A DNA stretch of 52,204 nucleotides from an uncultured Prevotella sp. Lineage in GTDB: Bacteria; Bacteroidota; Bacteroidia; Bacteroidales; Bacteroidaceae. Below are positions 9,025-19,120 of the stretch, in pieces. Numbering within the stretch: the first letter of the stretch is position 1; every line of letters begins with the position of its first letter. The translations under genes and the position numbers were made by a program. The stretch covers positions 1 to 52,204 of the forward strand of contig CAKQDG010000006.1 in assembly GCA_934219025.1 (NCBI GenBank), read 5' to 3'. Under the pieces are notes generated by a model that saw only the letters and a list, made by a program, of their open reading frames with translations, searched no databases and had not been told where the DNA came from.

Positions 9025-11223
9025 TTATTTATTTGAAATTTTGTTATATGTTATTGTCTTCAGCAATATTCTGTCTGTTTCAGAAATATTAAAATTGTCG
9101 AGCATCAACCTGTCATTGAGGAAATCCTTGCCAAGGGTGGCAGAAACAGAAGAGAAATCCGATTTTGGAGCACTGGCAGTTTTTTCACAATACATTCCAA
9201 AGAAATATGCGGCTTCACCGATATTCCCCATAAACCATTTGCAGTATCCAGCATTTAAGTAATCTGACGTTGATGTTTCTTTTTGAGACAGGAGCCACTG
9301 ATATTCTCTGTCGGCTTGTTCAAGTTTTTTCTGTCCCATCAAAACCCACGCAAGAACTCGCTTTATATTTGCATTTTCCGGATATTGAAAATCAAGCCGG
9401 TAAATAATCTCTGCGGCATCGGAAAACAAACCAAGTTGCGCAAGGATGATGGCATACTCAAAAGCTATACTTCTATTTTCTGGATTTTCTTTATAAATAT
9501 TTGCATATACTCTACTTGCATCCGGAAATTTTTCATCGCGGAACAAGGCACGAGCATAGCCCAACTTTGCCTTTTTATTGTTTTCCGACTTCTTCAAGAC
9601 TGCCAGGAAATAGTCCTCTGCCTTCAAATAGTTTTTGGAATATTCCAGATTAAATATGCCAAGAATCATATTGGATTCATCCGTTTTGCAATTTTCCAAA
9701 ACAGGAACAACAGTCTTGAGCAAATCCTCATCAGAACGTTTCATCAAGAACTGAACGAAGGGAATGATTTCTTTCTCAACGAGAGTGCCTCGAAAAAGAG
9801 AACTCTTTATAAACAAACAATTCTCTGTTGTAAAGGGATTATATATCTGCTCATGCCAACGGTAAAGGCGGAAAAAGCGATACAAATCCTGAAGTGTTTG
9901 CCTGCGGATATAAGCCGGGGAAAGAGACTCTTCGGACTTTACGCCAAAGATATCAGAATTTCCCATCATTTCTCGCACACCTGCTGGAAGCTTGTCTATC
10001 ACTGCTGCAACAGCAATGGCAAAAGAATATTTATCGCTGTCGCAAAATGGACCGGTTTGCAATAAATTTTCAAGGAAACTACTGTCTTTATCCTGAATCT
10101 TCTTTGTAATCTCCGGATGATTTACGTTAAACGGTGTGAACCAATTTGAGAGAGTATAAAAAAACGGGAAACGCTTCATCTGCGAGAAGCCGCCGAAATA
10201 GATATCGGCACCAGACTTCTGCATATCCATCATCTGCCGGAATTTTTCCTCTGTCTCCTCCATGGCTCTGTCTTCTGCCCCAGGATCAAGAATGTCCCTC
10301 ATCACATCTTCTTCTTTTTCAGAAATACCCAAACGGGTTACTGCAAGGTTGCTGTTTTTATACAGCGTAGGCATTATGTCCTTCTCTATCACGGCAGTAT
10401 CTTTTTCGGAGTTCATACAGAACACCACCTGTCTCTGCATATCCACAATATCCCGCACTACAGACGTATCTGAACACATATCGTCTATATAAGCTTTTTG
10501 TTCTGCTACTGCCACGGAATCTGTCATGGACAGTACCCAACCAACAAGAGCCTTCTGGCGAACTTGCTCGTCCTTGCTGTTGCGGTATAATCCTACGAGA
10601 ACAGAAAATTTGTTAATGTCGAAACTGTTCATCGCAGCAAGCATCAGCGCGCTTACAATCATCTGCACGTCTGAGGAATCTATTGTGGGAAGGAGCAGCA
10701 TTTCCAACACGTTGTCGGCTTTTTCCTTTGTCCACAGGTCTGCCACTACTATTGAGCAAAACAGCGAAGACATAAAAGCATAATGGTTCTCATAGATTTT
10801 CTTCTCTGATTGTTTTCTGGTTTCCTCAGGTTCAAGCTGAAGCATGGCAACATCTGAAACAAAACCCTCCAAAGTCTGACGAACAGATTTTACTGAATCT
10901 GGTAAATTCCCTGAAACTTTAGAATTGGCATCCCTATAGAAATCTATATTCTGTCTGCGATAATCAGAACGCATATTGCGCACCACCTTGTTCAAACGGG
11001 AAAGCATATCAGAATACATAGCATCGCGCATTGGGTCCATAACTCCTTTCTCCATATAATGTGCCATGAGCTGATAATTCTCTTCTATACTTTTCAACTC
11101 GTCCACACAACTTGCATATGGATGACTTTCAACATAAGGCAACATCAAGGCCAATGCTGAAGGCAAATCTCGATTCTCAACAAATCTAAGTGCTTTTGTA
11201 AATAATTTCAAACCATTATCCAT
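9025..11223 (-). CDS. Large tetratricopeptide-repeat protein, function unknown
   Basis: This 732-residue protein has no signal peptide and no membrane span, so it is probably cytoplasmic. The C-terminal third (about 530-670) holds several helical pairs of TPR type, such as KAKLGYARALFRDEKFPDAS, SIAFEYAIILAQLGLFSDAA and IKRVLAWVLMGQKKLEQADR. The N-terminal part is helical and contains no enzyme motif I recognise. Repeats of this kind bind other proteins. It is followed by mazG with a one-base gap and preceded by the substrate-binding lipoprotein gene with a 12-base gap. Homologues occur in Bacteroidales, to my recollection annotated only as TPR proteins. Confidence 0.75.
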   Translation of the reverse strand: MDNGLKLFTKALRFVENRDLPSALALMLPYVESHPYASCVDELKSIEENYQLMAHYMEKGVMDPMRDAMYSDMLSRLNKVVRNMRSDYRRQNIDFYRDANSKVSGNLPDSVKSVRQTLEGFVSDVAMLQLEPEETRKQSEKKIYENHYAFMSSLFCSIVVADLWTKEKADNVLEMLLLPTIDSSDVQMIVSALMLAAMNSFDINKFSVLVGLYRNSKDEQVRQKALVGWVLSMTDSVAVAEQKAYIDDMCSDTSVVRDIVDMQRQVVFCMNSEKDTAVIEKDIMPTLYKNSNLAVTRLGISEKEEDVMRDILDPGAEDRAMEETEEKFRQMMDMQKSGADIYFGGFSQMKRFPFFYTLSNWFTPFNVNHPEITKKIQDKDSSFLENLLQTGPFCDSDKYSFAIAVAAVIDKLPAGVREMMGNSDIFGVKSEESLSPAYIRRQTLQDLYRFFRLYRWHEQIYNPFTTENCLFIKSSLFRGTLVEKEIIPFVQFLMKRSDEDLLKTVVPVLENCKTDESNMILGIFNLEYSKNYLKAEDYFLAVLKKSENNKKAKLGYARALFRDEKFPDASRVYANIYKENPENRSIAFEYAIILAQLGLFSDAAEIIYRLDFQYPENANIKRVLAWVLMGQKKLEQADREYQWLLSQKETSTSDYLNAGYCKWFMGNIGEAAYFFGMYCEKTASAPKSDFSSVSATLGKDFLNDRLMLDNFNISETDRILLKTITYNKISNK

Positions 11224-11235
11224 GTACCATATATG

Positions 11236-12066
11236 TTAGATGTCATATTTAAAATATTGTTTAACAAGACGCTGTCTGTATTTCTTTCCGCCCTTTTTGA
11301 TTCTCCCGTATGCCATATCATAGGCCTTTACAAAAAGTTCAATTTGTTTTTTGATGCGTTCATCTCTCAACGACTTGCCCGAAAAAGCAAGCACCGCAAA
11401 TTTCTCGCCACGACTGCCGCTACTCATCAGCACTGTATGTCCAGCCTTTTTCGCCACAGTAGCCTGTGGCTCAGGTAGCCACGCCGCATCAATTTCGTTA
11501 TCCAGAAGCATCCTCAAACGCAAGTCCGCATCATTTACCTGTATTCTGAACACTCGCTCCCTGTTCATTTTTAAGCTATCCACCATTCTGTCGCACAAAT
11601 AATCAGTAACAGAATGGCGCGACATTGCAATCATCTTGTCCGTGAACTGTTTAAGCTGACGTATTCTGGATTTTCTGTTCGAAACAAGTTGCCACGACAT
11701 ATCAAAGGTCTTCTTCTGTTGCATACCAAGCGACGGCACTTTATTCAAGTGTTCCAAATATTTCGTATCCGTAAATACCCCATGAAGTTTACCGTTCGTC
11801 AAAGCTCTGTCATAATCAAGCATTGAGGTGTAATGGCAAAGTCTTACATCAACACCAAGTGAATCAAAAATTCCCTCATCCTTTGCAACAAAAGCCGGCA
11901 GGCAATCTTCCGTCTGCAATACACCTACTTTTAGTGCCAAGGAATCGGCATGATGCTCTTTTCGAAGTTCTTCTGCCGATTTTGGTTTCGCTGTATCACT
12001 ACTCTTTGAGCAAGCTATAAATACTGCACAAAGAAGTGAACACATAATATATAAAAATTTTCTCAT
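11236..12066 (-). CDS. Substrate-binding-type (NMT1/SsuA-like) lipoprotein, no transporter partner
   Basis: The 276-residue protein has a lipoprotein signal ending in FIAC (Cys19). After a charged linker the mature part starts with LKVGVLQTEDCLPAFVAKDEG, the typical first strand and helix of NMT1/SsuA-like periplasmic binding proteins. DNEIDAAWLPEPQATVAKK fits the second lobe of this fold. No permease or ATPase gene lies beside it. It is the first gene of the run leading through the TPR gene and mazG to rnz. Ligand and role are unknown; it may be a sensor or partner protein rather than part of an importer. Confidence 0.8.
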   Translation of the reverse strand: MRKFLYIMCSLLCAVFIACSKSSDTAKPKSAEELRKEHHADSLALKVGVLQTEDCLPAFVAKDEGIFDSLGVDVRLCHYTSMLDYDRALTNGKLHGVFTDTKYLEHLNKVPSLGMQQKKTFDMSWQLVSNRKSRIRQLKQFTDKMIAMSRHSVTDYLCDRMVDSLKMNRERVFRIQVNDADLRLRMLLDNEIDAAWLPEPQATVAKKAGHTVLMSSGSRGEKFAVLAFSGKSLRDERIKKQIELFVKAYDMAYGRIKKGGKKYRQRLVKQYFKYDI

Positions 12067-12113
12067 TTTTGCTCTCTCGTATAAATCAACATATCAGTCT
12101 TTAAAAAACAATA

Positions 12114-12121
12114 CAAAGATA
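12114..12121 (-). promoter_or_regulatory. Possible -7 box for the substrate-binding/TPR/mazG/rnz run
   Basis: CAAAGATA on plus reads TATCTTTG on minus, about 48 bases before the start at 12066. No clear -33 TTTG is seen at the normal distance, so this is only half a promoter. Confidence 0.45.
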
Positions 12122-12130
12122 GTGTTTTAT

Positions 12131-12161
12131 TTTGTTCCGAAAAAAAATATCACTACTTTTG
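12131..12161 (+). promoter_or_regulatory. Predicted radA promoter
   Basis: The -33 TTTG is at 12131-12134 and the -7 TACTTTTG at 12154-12161, with a 19-base spacer. The start codon is at 12185, leaving a very short leader. Confidence 0.75.
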
Positions 12162-12184
12162 TATAAAAGTAAAACGGAATAACA

Positions 12185-13558
12185 ATGGCAAAAGACAAAA
12201 CTATGTATGTCTGCAGCAACTGCGGACAGGAATCAGCCAAATGGATTGGCAAATGCCCACAATGCGGTGAATGGAACACTTTCAAAGAAATACGCGTTGC
12301 TCCGGAAAACAACAATTCGTTTGTTTCCGCACTTGGCAGAAAATCCAATGGCGGACACAAGCCTATGCTACTGAAAGATATATCAAGTCAAGACGAGCCA
12401 CGCATAGACATGGGCGACGAGGAACTGAACAGAGTGCTCGGCGGCGGACTCGTAAGGGGATCTATCACACTGCTTGGTGGCGAACCGGGTATTGGAAAAA
12501 GTACATTGTCATTACAGACCGTTTTACAACTGAGACGAAAAATCCTATATGTCAGCGGTGAGGAGAGTGCACATCAACTGAAGATGAGGGCACAACGCAT
12601 TAGCGGAAAAGCCAACGACAACTGCTTGATATTATGCGAAACATCCCTCGAAAGCATATTTGCCAGCATCAAGGAAACGAATCCTGAATTGGTTGTAATC
12701 GACTCTATACAAACCATATGCACTGCTGACGTAGAGTCTTCTCCGGGAAGTGTGGCTCAGGTGAGGGAATGTGCATCACGGTTGCTACGCTTTGCCAAAA
12801 CTTCCGGCACACCGGTAATTCTGATAGGACATATTAATAAGGAGGGGACACTGGCAGGACCGAAGATTCTGGAACATATCGTGGACACCGTGATACAGTT
12901 TGAGGGCGACCAGCATTATATGTATCGCATCCTGCGCTCAATAAAAAACCGCTTCGGAAGCACTTCCGAACTTGGCATATACGAGATGCGTCAGAATGGC
13001 TTGCGCCCCGTTAGCAATCCATCCGAGCTACTTCTCACAGAAGACCATGACGGACTGAGCGGCGTTGCCATATCTTCTGCCATAGAAGGAGTGCGCCCGT
13101 TTCTCGTTGAAACACAGGCCCTTGTTTCAACAGCAGCCTATGGTACGCCTCAACGCTCGGCAACGGGATTCGACCAGCGCCGGCTGAACATGCTTCTTGC
13201 CGTATTGGAAAAGCGGGTGGGCTTTAAACTAATACAGAAGGACGTGTTTATAAACATTGCCGGCGGCTTGCGTGTTACCGATCTCGCCATGGACTTAAGT
13301 ATCATTGCCGCCGTATTGTCGAGCAATGTAGACACCCCTATCGAGACTGGATGGTGTATGGCTGGCGAAGTTGGATTGAGCGGTGAAGTGCGCCCAGTAA
13401 GCAGAATTGAACAACGCGTAGCCGAAGCACAAAAGCTCGGTTTTACAAATATAATTATTCCTCGACAGAATATGCAGGCCTTTAAGGGGAAAGACATGGG
13501 GATTAACCTTATCCCCGTGAGAAAAGTGGAAGAGGCTTTGAGGCATCTCTTCGGTTAA
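12185..13558 (+). CDS. radA: DNA repair protein RadA
   Basis: The 457-residue RecA-like ATPase and helicase acts in homologous recombination and branch migration. An N-terminal zinc ribbon has Cys10, Cys13, Cys24 and Cys27. Walker A is GGEPGIGKST at about 98-107, and the RadA signature KNRFG is at about 254-258. The C-terminal Lon-protease-like domain includes GLSGEVRPVSRIEQRVAEA. Length and domain order are complete. The gene is monocistronic on the plus strand and converges with the hemerythrin-regulator gene. Confidence 0.97.
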   Translation: MAKDKTMYVCSNCGQESAKWIGKCPQCGEWNTFKEIRVAPENNNSFVSALGRKSNGGHKPMLLKDISSQDEPRIDMGDEELNRVLGGGLVRGSITLLGGEPGIGKSTLSLQTVLQLRRKILYVSGEESAHQLKMRAQRISGKANDNCLILCETSLESIFASIKETNPELVVIDSIQTICTADVESSPGSVAQVRECASRLLRFAKTSGTPVILIGHINKEGTLAGPKILEHIVDTVIQFEGDQHYMYRILRSIKNRFGSTSELGIYEMRQNGLRPVSNPSELLLTEDHDGLSGVAISSAIEGVRPFLVETQALVSTAAYGTPQRSATGFDQRRLNMLLAVLEKRVGFKLIQKDVFINIAGGLRVTDLAMDLSIIAAVLSSNVDTPIETGWCMAGEVGLSGEVRPVSRIEQRVAEAQKLGFTNIIIPRQNMQAFKGKDMGINLIPVRKVEEALRHLFG

Positions 13559-13621
13559 AGACACGCTTACACATTTTGACTGCGGAATAGTGTATATATC
13601 ATTAGTCTTTGCAGGTTGCCG

Positions 13622-14578
13622 CTAAATCTGAACCGATGAAATATCCACGAGATTGTTTACGATGGCATAGATGGTTAGACCAGCCGGTGTGTGTATCTGC
13701 AATTTCCTGGCAATATTTCTACGATGGGTAATAACAGTATTCGGAGCGATACACAAATGGTTGGCAATCTCTTTGTTTGTCATCCCTTGAACAAGACTTA
13801 TGATAACATCTTTTTCCCGTTCACTCAAAGCTTCAGCTGCATTAGCATTTTTGCTTATCATATTTGAAATCTTCACAGAAACGTCGTTCTGCTTCGACTT
13901 GCGCTCCAATGCCCTTATTGCAGGAACCATTATAATCTCTTCAACATCTGCATGTCTGGCAAGCCATTCCTCATTACTGTAGATATCACAAAGAGTTGCC
14001 GAAAGCTGATTGTTGTGAAGTCCGTCGCTTGGCAGATACTTGATTATGATATTCTTCAACTCCTTGAGTTTCTGGTCGGTCTGGCCATGATGCTTGGAGA
14101 ATGTTTCTATATCATAATTCTTAAGAGGGGTACCTTTAATCAAGGATTCCACATAAGGAAAGAGGAATTTTTCTTCATACCTCATATGCTTGTTAATCTC
14201 GCTGGCATATTCATCATAAAGCTTTAGTATCAAACGGGCAAGATTGTCGTTCTCGTCAAGTGCCTCGACAAGTTCCTTACGAATAAAAGGCAACTGGAAA
14301 TCCAAATAGTACTCATGACTTGCATGTAGATAGTGCATAAGCGTGGGAATGGATATTCTTGAGAAGTCATCAAAACTCTTATACCCATTTATAGCGAGGT
14401 TTATGATGGCAAGAAATGTATAAGTATCAACATTTTGCATCTCGCAAACTTCTCTTACAGTCTTGTCGCCAAACCCTAAATTTATGCCAAAGCCGCTAAG
14501 ACTCTGCAATACATTATAGTTGTCCTTGATAAGCGTAATAAGCTTATCGTCAGCCTCATATAACTTTTGACTTTTCAT
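13622..14578 (-). CDS. RIC/YtfE-like hemerythrin domain fused to a LuxR-type DNA-binding domain
   Basis: The 318-residue cytoplasmic protein appears to be a one-component regulator. Residues 12-65 resemble the ScdA/RIC N-terminal domain, but the usual cysteine pair is replaced (GINLGFGDKTV). Residues 80-225 look like a di-iron hemerythrin domain of the YtfE type. Candidate ligands are H88, H131 and E135 (KHMRYEEKFLFP), H164 (SKHHGQ), and H209 and E213 (ARHADVEEIIMVP). Their spacing is close to that of E. coli YtfE, although an equivalent of its His105 is not evident. Residues 250-310 are a LuxR/GerE helix-turn-helix (LSEREKDVI, MTNKEIANHLCIAPNTVITH). Sensing of oxygen, nitric oxide or oxidants is inferred. 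Confidence 0.88.
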   Translation of the reverse strand: MKSQKLYEADDKLITLIKDNYNVLQSLSGFGINLGFGDKTVREVCEMQNVDTYTFLAIINLAINGYKSFDDFSRISIPTLMHYLHASHEYYLDFQLPFIRKELVEALDENDNLARLILKLYDEYASEINKHMRYEEKFLFPYVESLIKGTPLKNYDIETFSKHHGQTDQKLKELKNIIIKYLPSDGLHNNQLSATLCDIYSNEEWLARHADVEEIIMVPAIRALERKSKQNDVSVKISNMISKNANAAEALSEREKDVIISLVQGMTNKEIANHLCIAPNTVITHRRNIARKLQIHTPAGLTIYAIVNNLVDISSVQI

Positions 14579-14677
14579 AAATCCTCATTATTGATTAATC
14601 AAATGCAAAATAACTAATATTTTTTTAATCATACAATAATTATTTTTAGGTATATTAATTTCTAAATAAAGTTTAAC

Positions 14678-14710
14678 AAAAAAATCCGCCATGGAAAACT
14701 CCATAGCGGA
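14678..14710 (-). terminator. Intrinsic terminator of the mutAB operon
   Basis: TCCGCCATGG (14685-14694) pairs with CCATAGCGGA (14701-14710), nine of ten pairs, around loop AAAACT. On the minus strand the stem is followed by seven T (14678-14684). It lies 58 bases after the mutB stop. Confidence 0.85.
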
Positions 14711-14768
14711 CTTTATAGATGTAATGAATAGATTTACGAATTTCAAAATTGATTTACGGATATCTGTC

Positions 14769-16916
14769 TTATTCTTTGTCAAGCAAAATGTTCATCATCT
14801 CGCAAGCAGCCTTGGCAACAGATGTTCCCGGGCCAAAGATGGCAGCCACTCCAGCCTTGTAAAGGAAGTCGTAGTCTTGAGCCGGGATAACTCCGCCGGC
14901 AATAACCATGATATCCTCTCTTCCAAGTTTCTTCAATTCCTCAATCAACTGAGGGATAAGGGTTTTATGACCTGCAGCAAGAGAACTTGCGCCAACAATA
15001 TTGACATCATTCTCTACTGCCTCACGCGCAGCCTCGGCAGGAGTCTGGAACAATGGTCCCATATCCACATCGAAGCCACAATCTGCATAACCTGTTGCAA
15101 CGACCTTTGCACCACGGTCATGACCATCCTGTCCCATTTTTGCCACGAAGATACGCGGACGGCGTCCTTCTTTCTTGGCAAACTCTTCTGTCAACTCACA
15201 CGCCTTGTGGAAGTCGGCATCTGTCTTGCTTTCTGATGAATACACTCCTGAAATTGTTCTGATTACAGCTTTATATCTACCTACGACTTCTTCGCAAGCA
15301 TCACTTATCTCACCAAGAGTGCAACGCAATTTGGCACACTCCACGGCTTTTTCCAAAAGATTTCCTTCTCCTGTACGCACACACTCTGTAAGGGCAGCAA
15401 GTGCTTCTTTGCATTTTTCATTGTCGCGGTGTGCACGCAATTCTGCAAGACCTTCTTCTTGCTCCTTGCGAACAGCAGAGTTGTCAACCTCGAGAATATC
15501 GATAGGATCTTCATGCTCAAGGCGATACTTGTTTGTACCAACGATTGTCTGAGTACCACTGTCGATACGAGCCTGGGTACGTGCTGCGGCTTCCTCGATA
15601 CGCATTTTTGGCACACCAGTTTCGATAGCCTTTGCCATACCGCCAAGTTTCTCGATTTCCTGAATATGCTCCCATGCTTTGTGAGCAAGTTCATTAGTAA
15701 GGCTCTCCACATAATAAGAGCCTGCCCATGGATCTATATGTTTGCAAATCTTTGTTTCGTTCTGAATATAAATCTGAGTGTTACGGGCAATGCGTGCAGA
15801 GAAATCCGTTGGCAAAGCGATTGCCTCGTCAAGAGCATTGGTGTGCAGAGACTGTGTGTGTCCCAGGGCTGCAGTCATGGCCTCGATACATGTACGTCCC
15901 ACATTGTTGAACGGATCTTGCTCGGTAAGCGACCATCCGGAAGTCTGCGAGTGGGTACGAAGCATCAACGACTTTGGATTTTTCGGATTAAACTGCTTGA
16001 TGACCTTTGCCCATAGCATACGTGCGGCACGCATTTTTGCCACTTCCATAAAATGGTTCATCGAGATACCCCAGAAGAATGAAAGGCGGGGAGCAAAAGC
16101 ATCGATATCTATACCGGCATTAACACCAGCACGAACATACTCCAATCCATCGGCTATTGTATAAGCCAACTCAATATCCGCCGTGGCTCCAGCCTCCTGC
16201 ATGTGATAACCGGAAATGGATATAGAGTTGAACTTAGGCATCAACTTTGACGTGTATCCGAAAATATCACTGATGATACGCATTGAGAATGCCGGTGGGT
16301 AGATATAGGTGTTACGCACCATGAATTCCTTGAGAATATCATTCTGGATTGTTCCTGCCATCTCCTCAAGTTTTGCACCTTGCTCCAGACCTGCAACAAT
16401 ATAGAATGCCATAATAGGAAGAACGGCACCGTTCATTGTCATAGAAACAGACATCTTGTTCAACGGTATTCCATTAAACAACACCTTCATATTCTCTACA
16501 GAACATATTGACACTCCGGCCTTACCCACATCTCCTACAACGCGGGCATTGTCAGGGTCATATCCACGATGAGTAGGGAGGTCAAATGCTACCGAGAGTC
16601 CCTTTTGGCCACTTGCAAGGTTGCGGCGGTAGAACGCGTTACTTTCCTCTGCTGTAGAGAAGCCGGCATACTGACGTATTGTCCAAGGACGGAATGGGTA
16701 CATCATGCTGTAAGGGCCACGCAGGAATGGTGGAAGACCTGCCGTATATCCCAGATGTTCCATACCTTCGAGGTCTTCTCTTGTATATACAGGCTTAACC
16801 TCTATGTGTTCAGGAGTTTTCCAGTTTGCCTTGATGCCGTTGTCCTTCTGCCAAGCCGCGCCATCAACATCCTTGATTCCTGAAAATATATCTATGTCTT
16901 TAAAATTCTTTCTCAT
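14769..16916 (-). CDS. mutB: Methylmalonyl-CoA mutase, large (catalytic) subunit
   Basis: The 715-residue B12-dependent mutase interconverts succinyl-CoA and (R)-methylmalonyl-CoA, the route to propionate or back to succinate in Bacteroidales. The N-terminal TIM barrel has [20 protein letters not shown] and [16 protein letters not shown], which are substrate-binding signatures. The C-terminal cobalamin domain has [11 protein letters not shown] (about 597-607), where the histidine of DxHxxG binds cobalt. Length is normal. The start overlaps the end of mutA by four bases (ATGA), so translation is coupled. Confidence 0.97.
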   Translation of the reverse strand: MRKNFKDIDIFSGIKDVDGAAWQKDNGIKANWKTPEHIEVKPVYTREDLEGMEHLGYTAGLPPFLRGPYSMMYPFRPWTIRQYAGFSTAEESNAFYRRNLASGQKGLSVAFDLPTHRGYDPDNARVVGDVGKAGVSICSVENMKVLFNGIPLNKMSVSMTMNGAVLPIMAFYIVAGLEQGAKLEEMAGTIQNDILKEFMVRNTYIYPPAFSMRIISDIFGYTSKLMPKFNSISISGYHMQEAGATADIELAYTIADGLEYVRAGVNAGIDIDAFAPRLSFFWGISMNHFMEVAKMRAARMLWAKVIKQFNPKNPKSLMLRTHSQTSGWSLTEQDPFNNVGRTCIEAMTAALGHTQSLHTNALDEAIALPTDFSARIARNTQIYIQNETKICKHIDPWAGSYYVESLTNELAHKAWEHIQEIEKLGGMAKAIETGVPKMRIEEAAARTQARIDSGTQTIVGTNKYRLEHEDPIDILEVDNSAVRKEQEEGLAELRAHRDNEKCKEALAALTECVRTGEGNLLEKAVECAKLRCTLGEISDACEEVVGRYKAVIRTISGVYSSESKTDADFHKACELTEEFAKKEGRRPRIFVAKMGQDGHDRGAKVVATGYADCGFDVDMGPLFQTPAEAAREAVENDVNIVGASSLAAGHKTLIPQLIEELKKLGREDIMVIAGGVIPAQDYDFLYKAGVAAIFGPGTSVAKAACEMMNILLDKE

Positions 16917-18766
16917 TTTATTCCCAGTTTTTCGTTATACTCTTTCAATGTCTCAAGCACGTTGCATCTTACATGAACGAAATTCTCAATGCCGGCAGCT
17001 TTCAAATCGTCCATACAAGCTGGTGCACCGGCAACTACGAACATCGCACGATTGTCCAAATACTTGTATGCAGGTATTGCATACTCGGCATACTCATCAT
17101 CGCTTGAACACAACACAACTATATCTGCACCTGCCTTCAAAGCAGCATCAACACCCTCTTCAACCGTCTTGAATCCAAGGTTGTCGATTACTTTATATCC
17201 GGCACAGGCAAGGAAATTGCAACTGAACTGAGCTCGAGCCTGGCGCATGGCAAGATTACCTATTGTAAGCATAAATGCAGTTGGAACCTTTTCCGAATTC
17301 TCCACCTTTATCCTCAAATCCTCGAAGTCTGCCGCCAAGCGTGTTGATTCTATTGCTTTGAAAGCCTCTTCATGATGTCCACAACCGCTGCAACTTTCTA
17401 TTGCACGTTTGCCTTCACTCTTTTCCGTGAAGTTAGGGAACTGGTTCGTACCGAGAATAAACTCTTTTCGCTTTGCAGCAGCCTCATGACGCTTTGCATT
17501 TGTTGCATTGATATCATCCTGAACGAGGCCCTTCTTTATTGCTTCAAGGAATCCGCCATTGTCTTCTACATTAAGGAAGATCTTCCAACCCTCATTAGCA
17601 AGCGATGTGGTGAGTTCCTCAATGAAATAGCTACCGGCACCCGGATCAACCACTTTGTCGAAATGACTTTCCTCTTTCAGCAAGAGTTGCTGGTTGCGTG
17701 CTATGCGCTCCGAAAATTCTGTAGGTTGTTCATATACAGCATTAAATGGAGTTACTTCAATAGAGTGTACTCCTGCAAGTGCGGCGCTCATTGCCTCTGT
17801 CTGCGAGCGAAGCAAATTAACATAGCTGTCAAACAATGTCATGTTATACTTTGAAGTAACAGCGTTGATGCACATCATGCACGAAGCATCGTTCTTCGGA
17901 CTGTACTGCTTTACGATTTCTGCCCACAGCATACGCGCAGCACGGAATTTTGCCATTTCCATAAAGAAGTTCTCGGAAATGCCAAAATTGAACTTTATGT
18001 TATTTGCAGCCGTATCAGCATCCACGCCAGCATCAACGAGTTGGTTGAGATACTCATTTCCCCATGCAAGGGCATATCCCAATTCCTGAACGATGTATGC
18101 TCCGCTATTGTTGAGCGAAACGGCATTGACGCCAACAGTGCGGAAATTAGGATAATCCTTCATTGCCTCCACAAGTTTTGGAGCGATGTCGAGAAGAGCA
18201 ACAACATCATGACCGCTCATCACGATTTTCTCCATCGGATCCCAGTCAAACGAGCCTGTTATTTTGCTCTTGTCATATCCTTTTTTCTCAAAATACTTCT
18301 TGAGAATTTCTGCAAGTTCCAAGGTGTGGCGCTTGCAAGTGCTGAAATTCAGTTCAACAATTTCACACTCGATTCCTTCAAGAAGGGTATCCACGAAATC
18401 AGCATCCACATTCTTTCCTGGAATATGGAAGCTCAAAGAGTCCACACCCTTGTTCAATATGTCAAGGGCCTTTGCATTTGCCTCTTTTGCATCGACAGCA
18501 TTAATTTCCTGTCTTACATACCATTCGTTATTGTTCTTTTTATTACCGCGAACGAACGGGAACTCACCGGGCAGCGATTCCGGTGTTTTCAATTTGTCCA
18601 CATCCTCTTTCAGATAGAAAGGCTGCACATTGAAGCCCTCGTTTGTACGCCATACAAGACGTTTGTTAAAGTCGGCTCCCTTCAGGTCCACCTGAATTTT
18701 GTCAAGCCATTCTTGGCGTGTAGGCGCCTTAAACTCGCTAAAGAGCTTTTCTTTGTTATTCGACAT
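16913..18766 (-). CDS. mutA: Methylmalonyl-CoA mutase, small subunit
   Basis: The 617-residue partner of MutB forms the heterodimer typical of Propionibacterium and Bacteroidetes. It follows the same fold, with a barrel region and a C-terminal cobalamin-like domain, but the DxHxxG motif is missing there ([17 protein letters not shown] region, about 505-521), as expected for the non-catalytic subunit. [16 protein letters not shown] and [14 protein letters not shown] align with matching parts of MutB. It is the first gene of the operon and has its own promoter. Confidence 0.95.
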   Translation of the reverse strand: MSNNKEKLFSEFKAPTRQEWLDKIQVDLKGADFNKRLVWRTNEGFNVQPFYLKEDVDKLKTPESLPGEFPFVRGNKKNNNEWYVRQEINAVDAKEANAKALDILNKGVDSLSFHIPGKNVDADFVDTLLEGIECEIVELNFSTCKRHTLELAEILKKYFEKKGYDKSKITGSFDWDPMEKIVMSGHDVVALLDIAPKLVEAMKDYPNFRTVGVNAVSLNNSGAYIVQELGYALAWGNEYLNQLVDAGVDADTAANNIKFNFGISENFFMEMAKFRAARMLWAEIVKQYSPKNDASCMMCINAVTSKYNMTLFDSYVNLLRSQTEAMSAALAGVHSIEVTPFNAVYEQPTEFSERIARNQQLLLKEESHFDKVVDPGAGSYFIEELTTSLANEGWKIFLNVEDNGGFLEAIKKGLVQDDINATNAKRHEAAAKRKEFILGTNQFPNFTEKSEGKRAIESCSGCGHHEEAFKAIESTRLAADFEDLRIKVENSEKVPTAFMLTIGNLAMRQARAQFSCNFLACAGYKVIDNLGFKTVEEGVDAALKAGADIVVLCSSDDEYAEYAIPAYKYLDNRAMFVVAGAPACMDDLKAAGIENFVHVRCNVLETLKEYNEKLGIK

Positions 18767-18827
18767 AGTGTATAGTATTATATAAGTTTTCCAATATTAT
18801 ATGTTTAACATTAGTATCTAATCAATG

Positions 18828-18858
18828 CAAAGATAGCCATTTTTATTTTATGACACAA
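18828..18858 (-). promoter_or_regulatory. Predicted mutAB promoter
   Basis: On minus, the -7 TATCTTTG (CAAAGATA at 18828-18835) and -33 TTG (CAA at 18856-18858) are 20 bases apart. The mutA start lies 62 bases downstream. Confidence 0.7.
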
Positions 18859-18942
18859 TAAAAAAACATTTTTTATACCCTCTGACATAATTCCGAGGAT
18901 AATTATGGCCAATATTGACCACTCTATCTTGCAATTTGATAA

Positions 18943-19119
18943 TTATTCTTCTGTTTCTTCATCCCATAGCACGGAATTATTTCCTTTTGCCCATGCTTCA
19001 TCAGCATCACCTTCTTCATAATACCGAGGATCGTATTCTGTTGATGGCGAATTTTCGAGAAGAGCTGTTCCTTCTACCCGAACCATTACTATTTCCGGAC
19101 GTTTATATACTTTCTTCAT
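18943..19119 (-). CDS. Small acidic Bacteroidetes protein (58 residues)
   Basis: The preferred start, ATG 19119, gives MKKVYKRPEIVMVRVEGTAL and so on; a longer frame from 19146 overlaps the upstream gene and is less likely. The MKKxYxxPxIxxVxVE opening is a pattern I recall from many short Bacteroidetes proteins of unknown function. The second half is strongly acidic, with DPRYYEEGDADEAW and a DEETEE end. There is no signal peptide, membrane span or cysteine. It begins one base after the stop codon of the secreted-protein gene and so is probably translated from the same mRNA. Confidence 0.7.
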   Translation of the reverse strand: MKKVYKRPEIVMVRVEGTALLENSPSTEYDPRYYEEGDADEAWAKGNNSVLWDEETEE

Positions 19120-19120
19120 A

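Noticed and set aside
13559..13621. Terminator between radA and the hemerythrin-LuxR gene
   Set aside because: Only weak pairings (AAAGAC/GTCTTT, TACAC/GTGTA) are present, with no compact stem and T tract.
14588..14782. 64-codon minus-strand frame upstream of the hemerythrin-LuxR gene
   Set aside because: It overlaps the mutAB terminator and the end of mutB, and is AT-rich with no recognisable family.
15429..16016. Long open frames antisense to mutB, glgP, wzc and other genes
   Set aside because: They are shadows of strongly coding genes on the opposite strand and show no independent motif.
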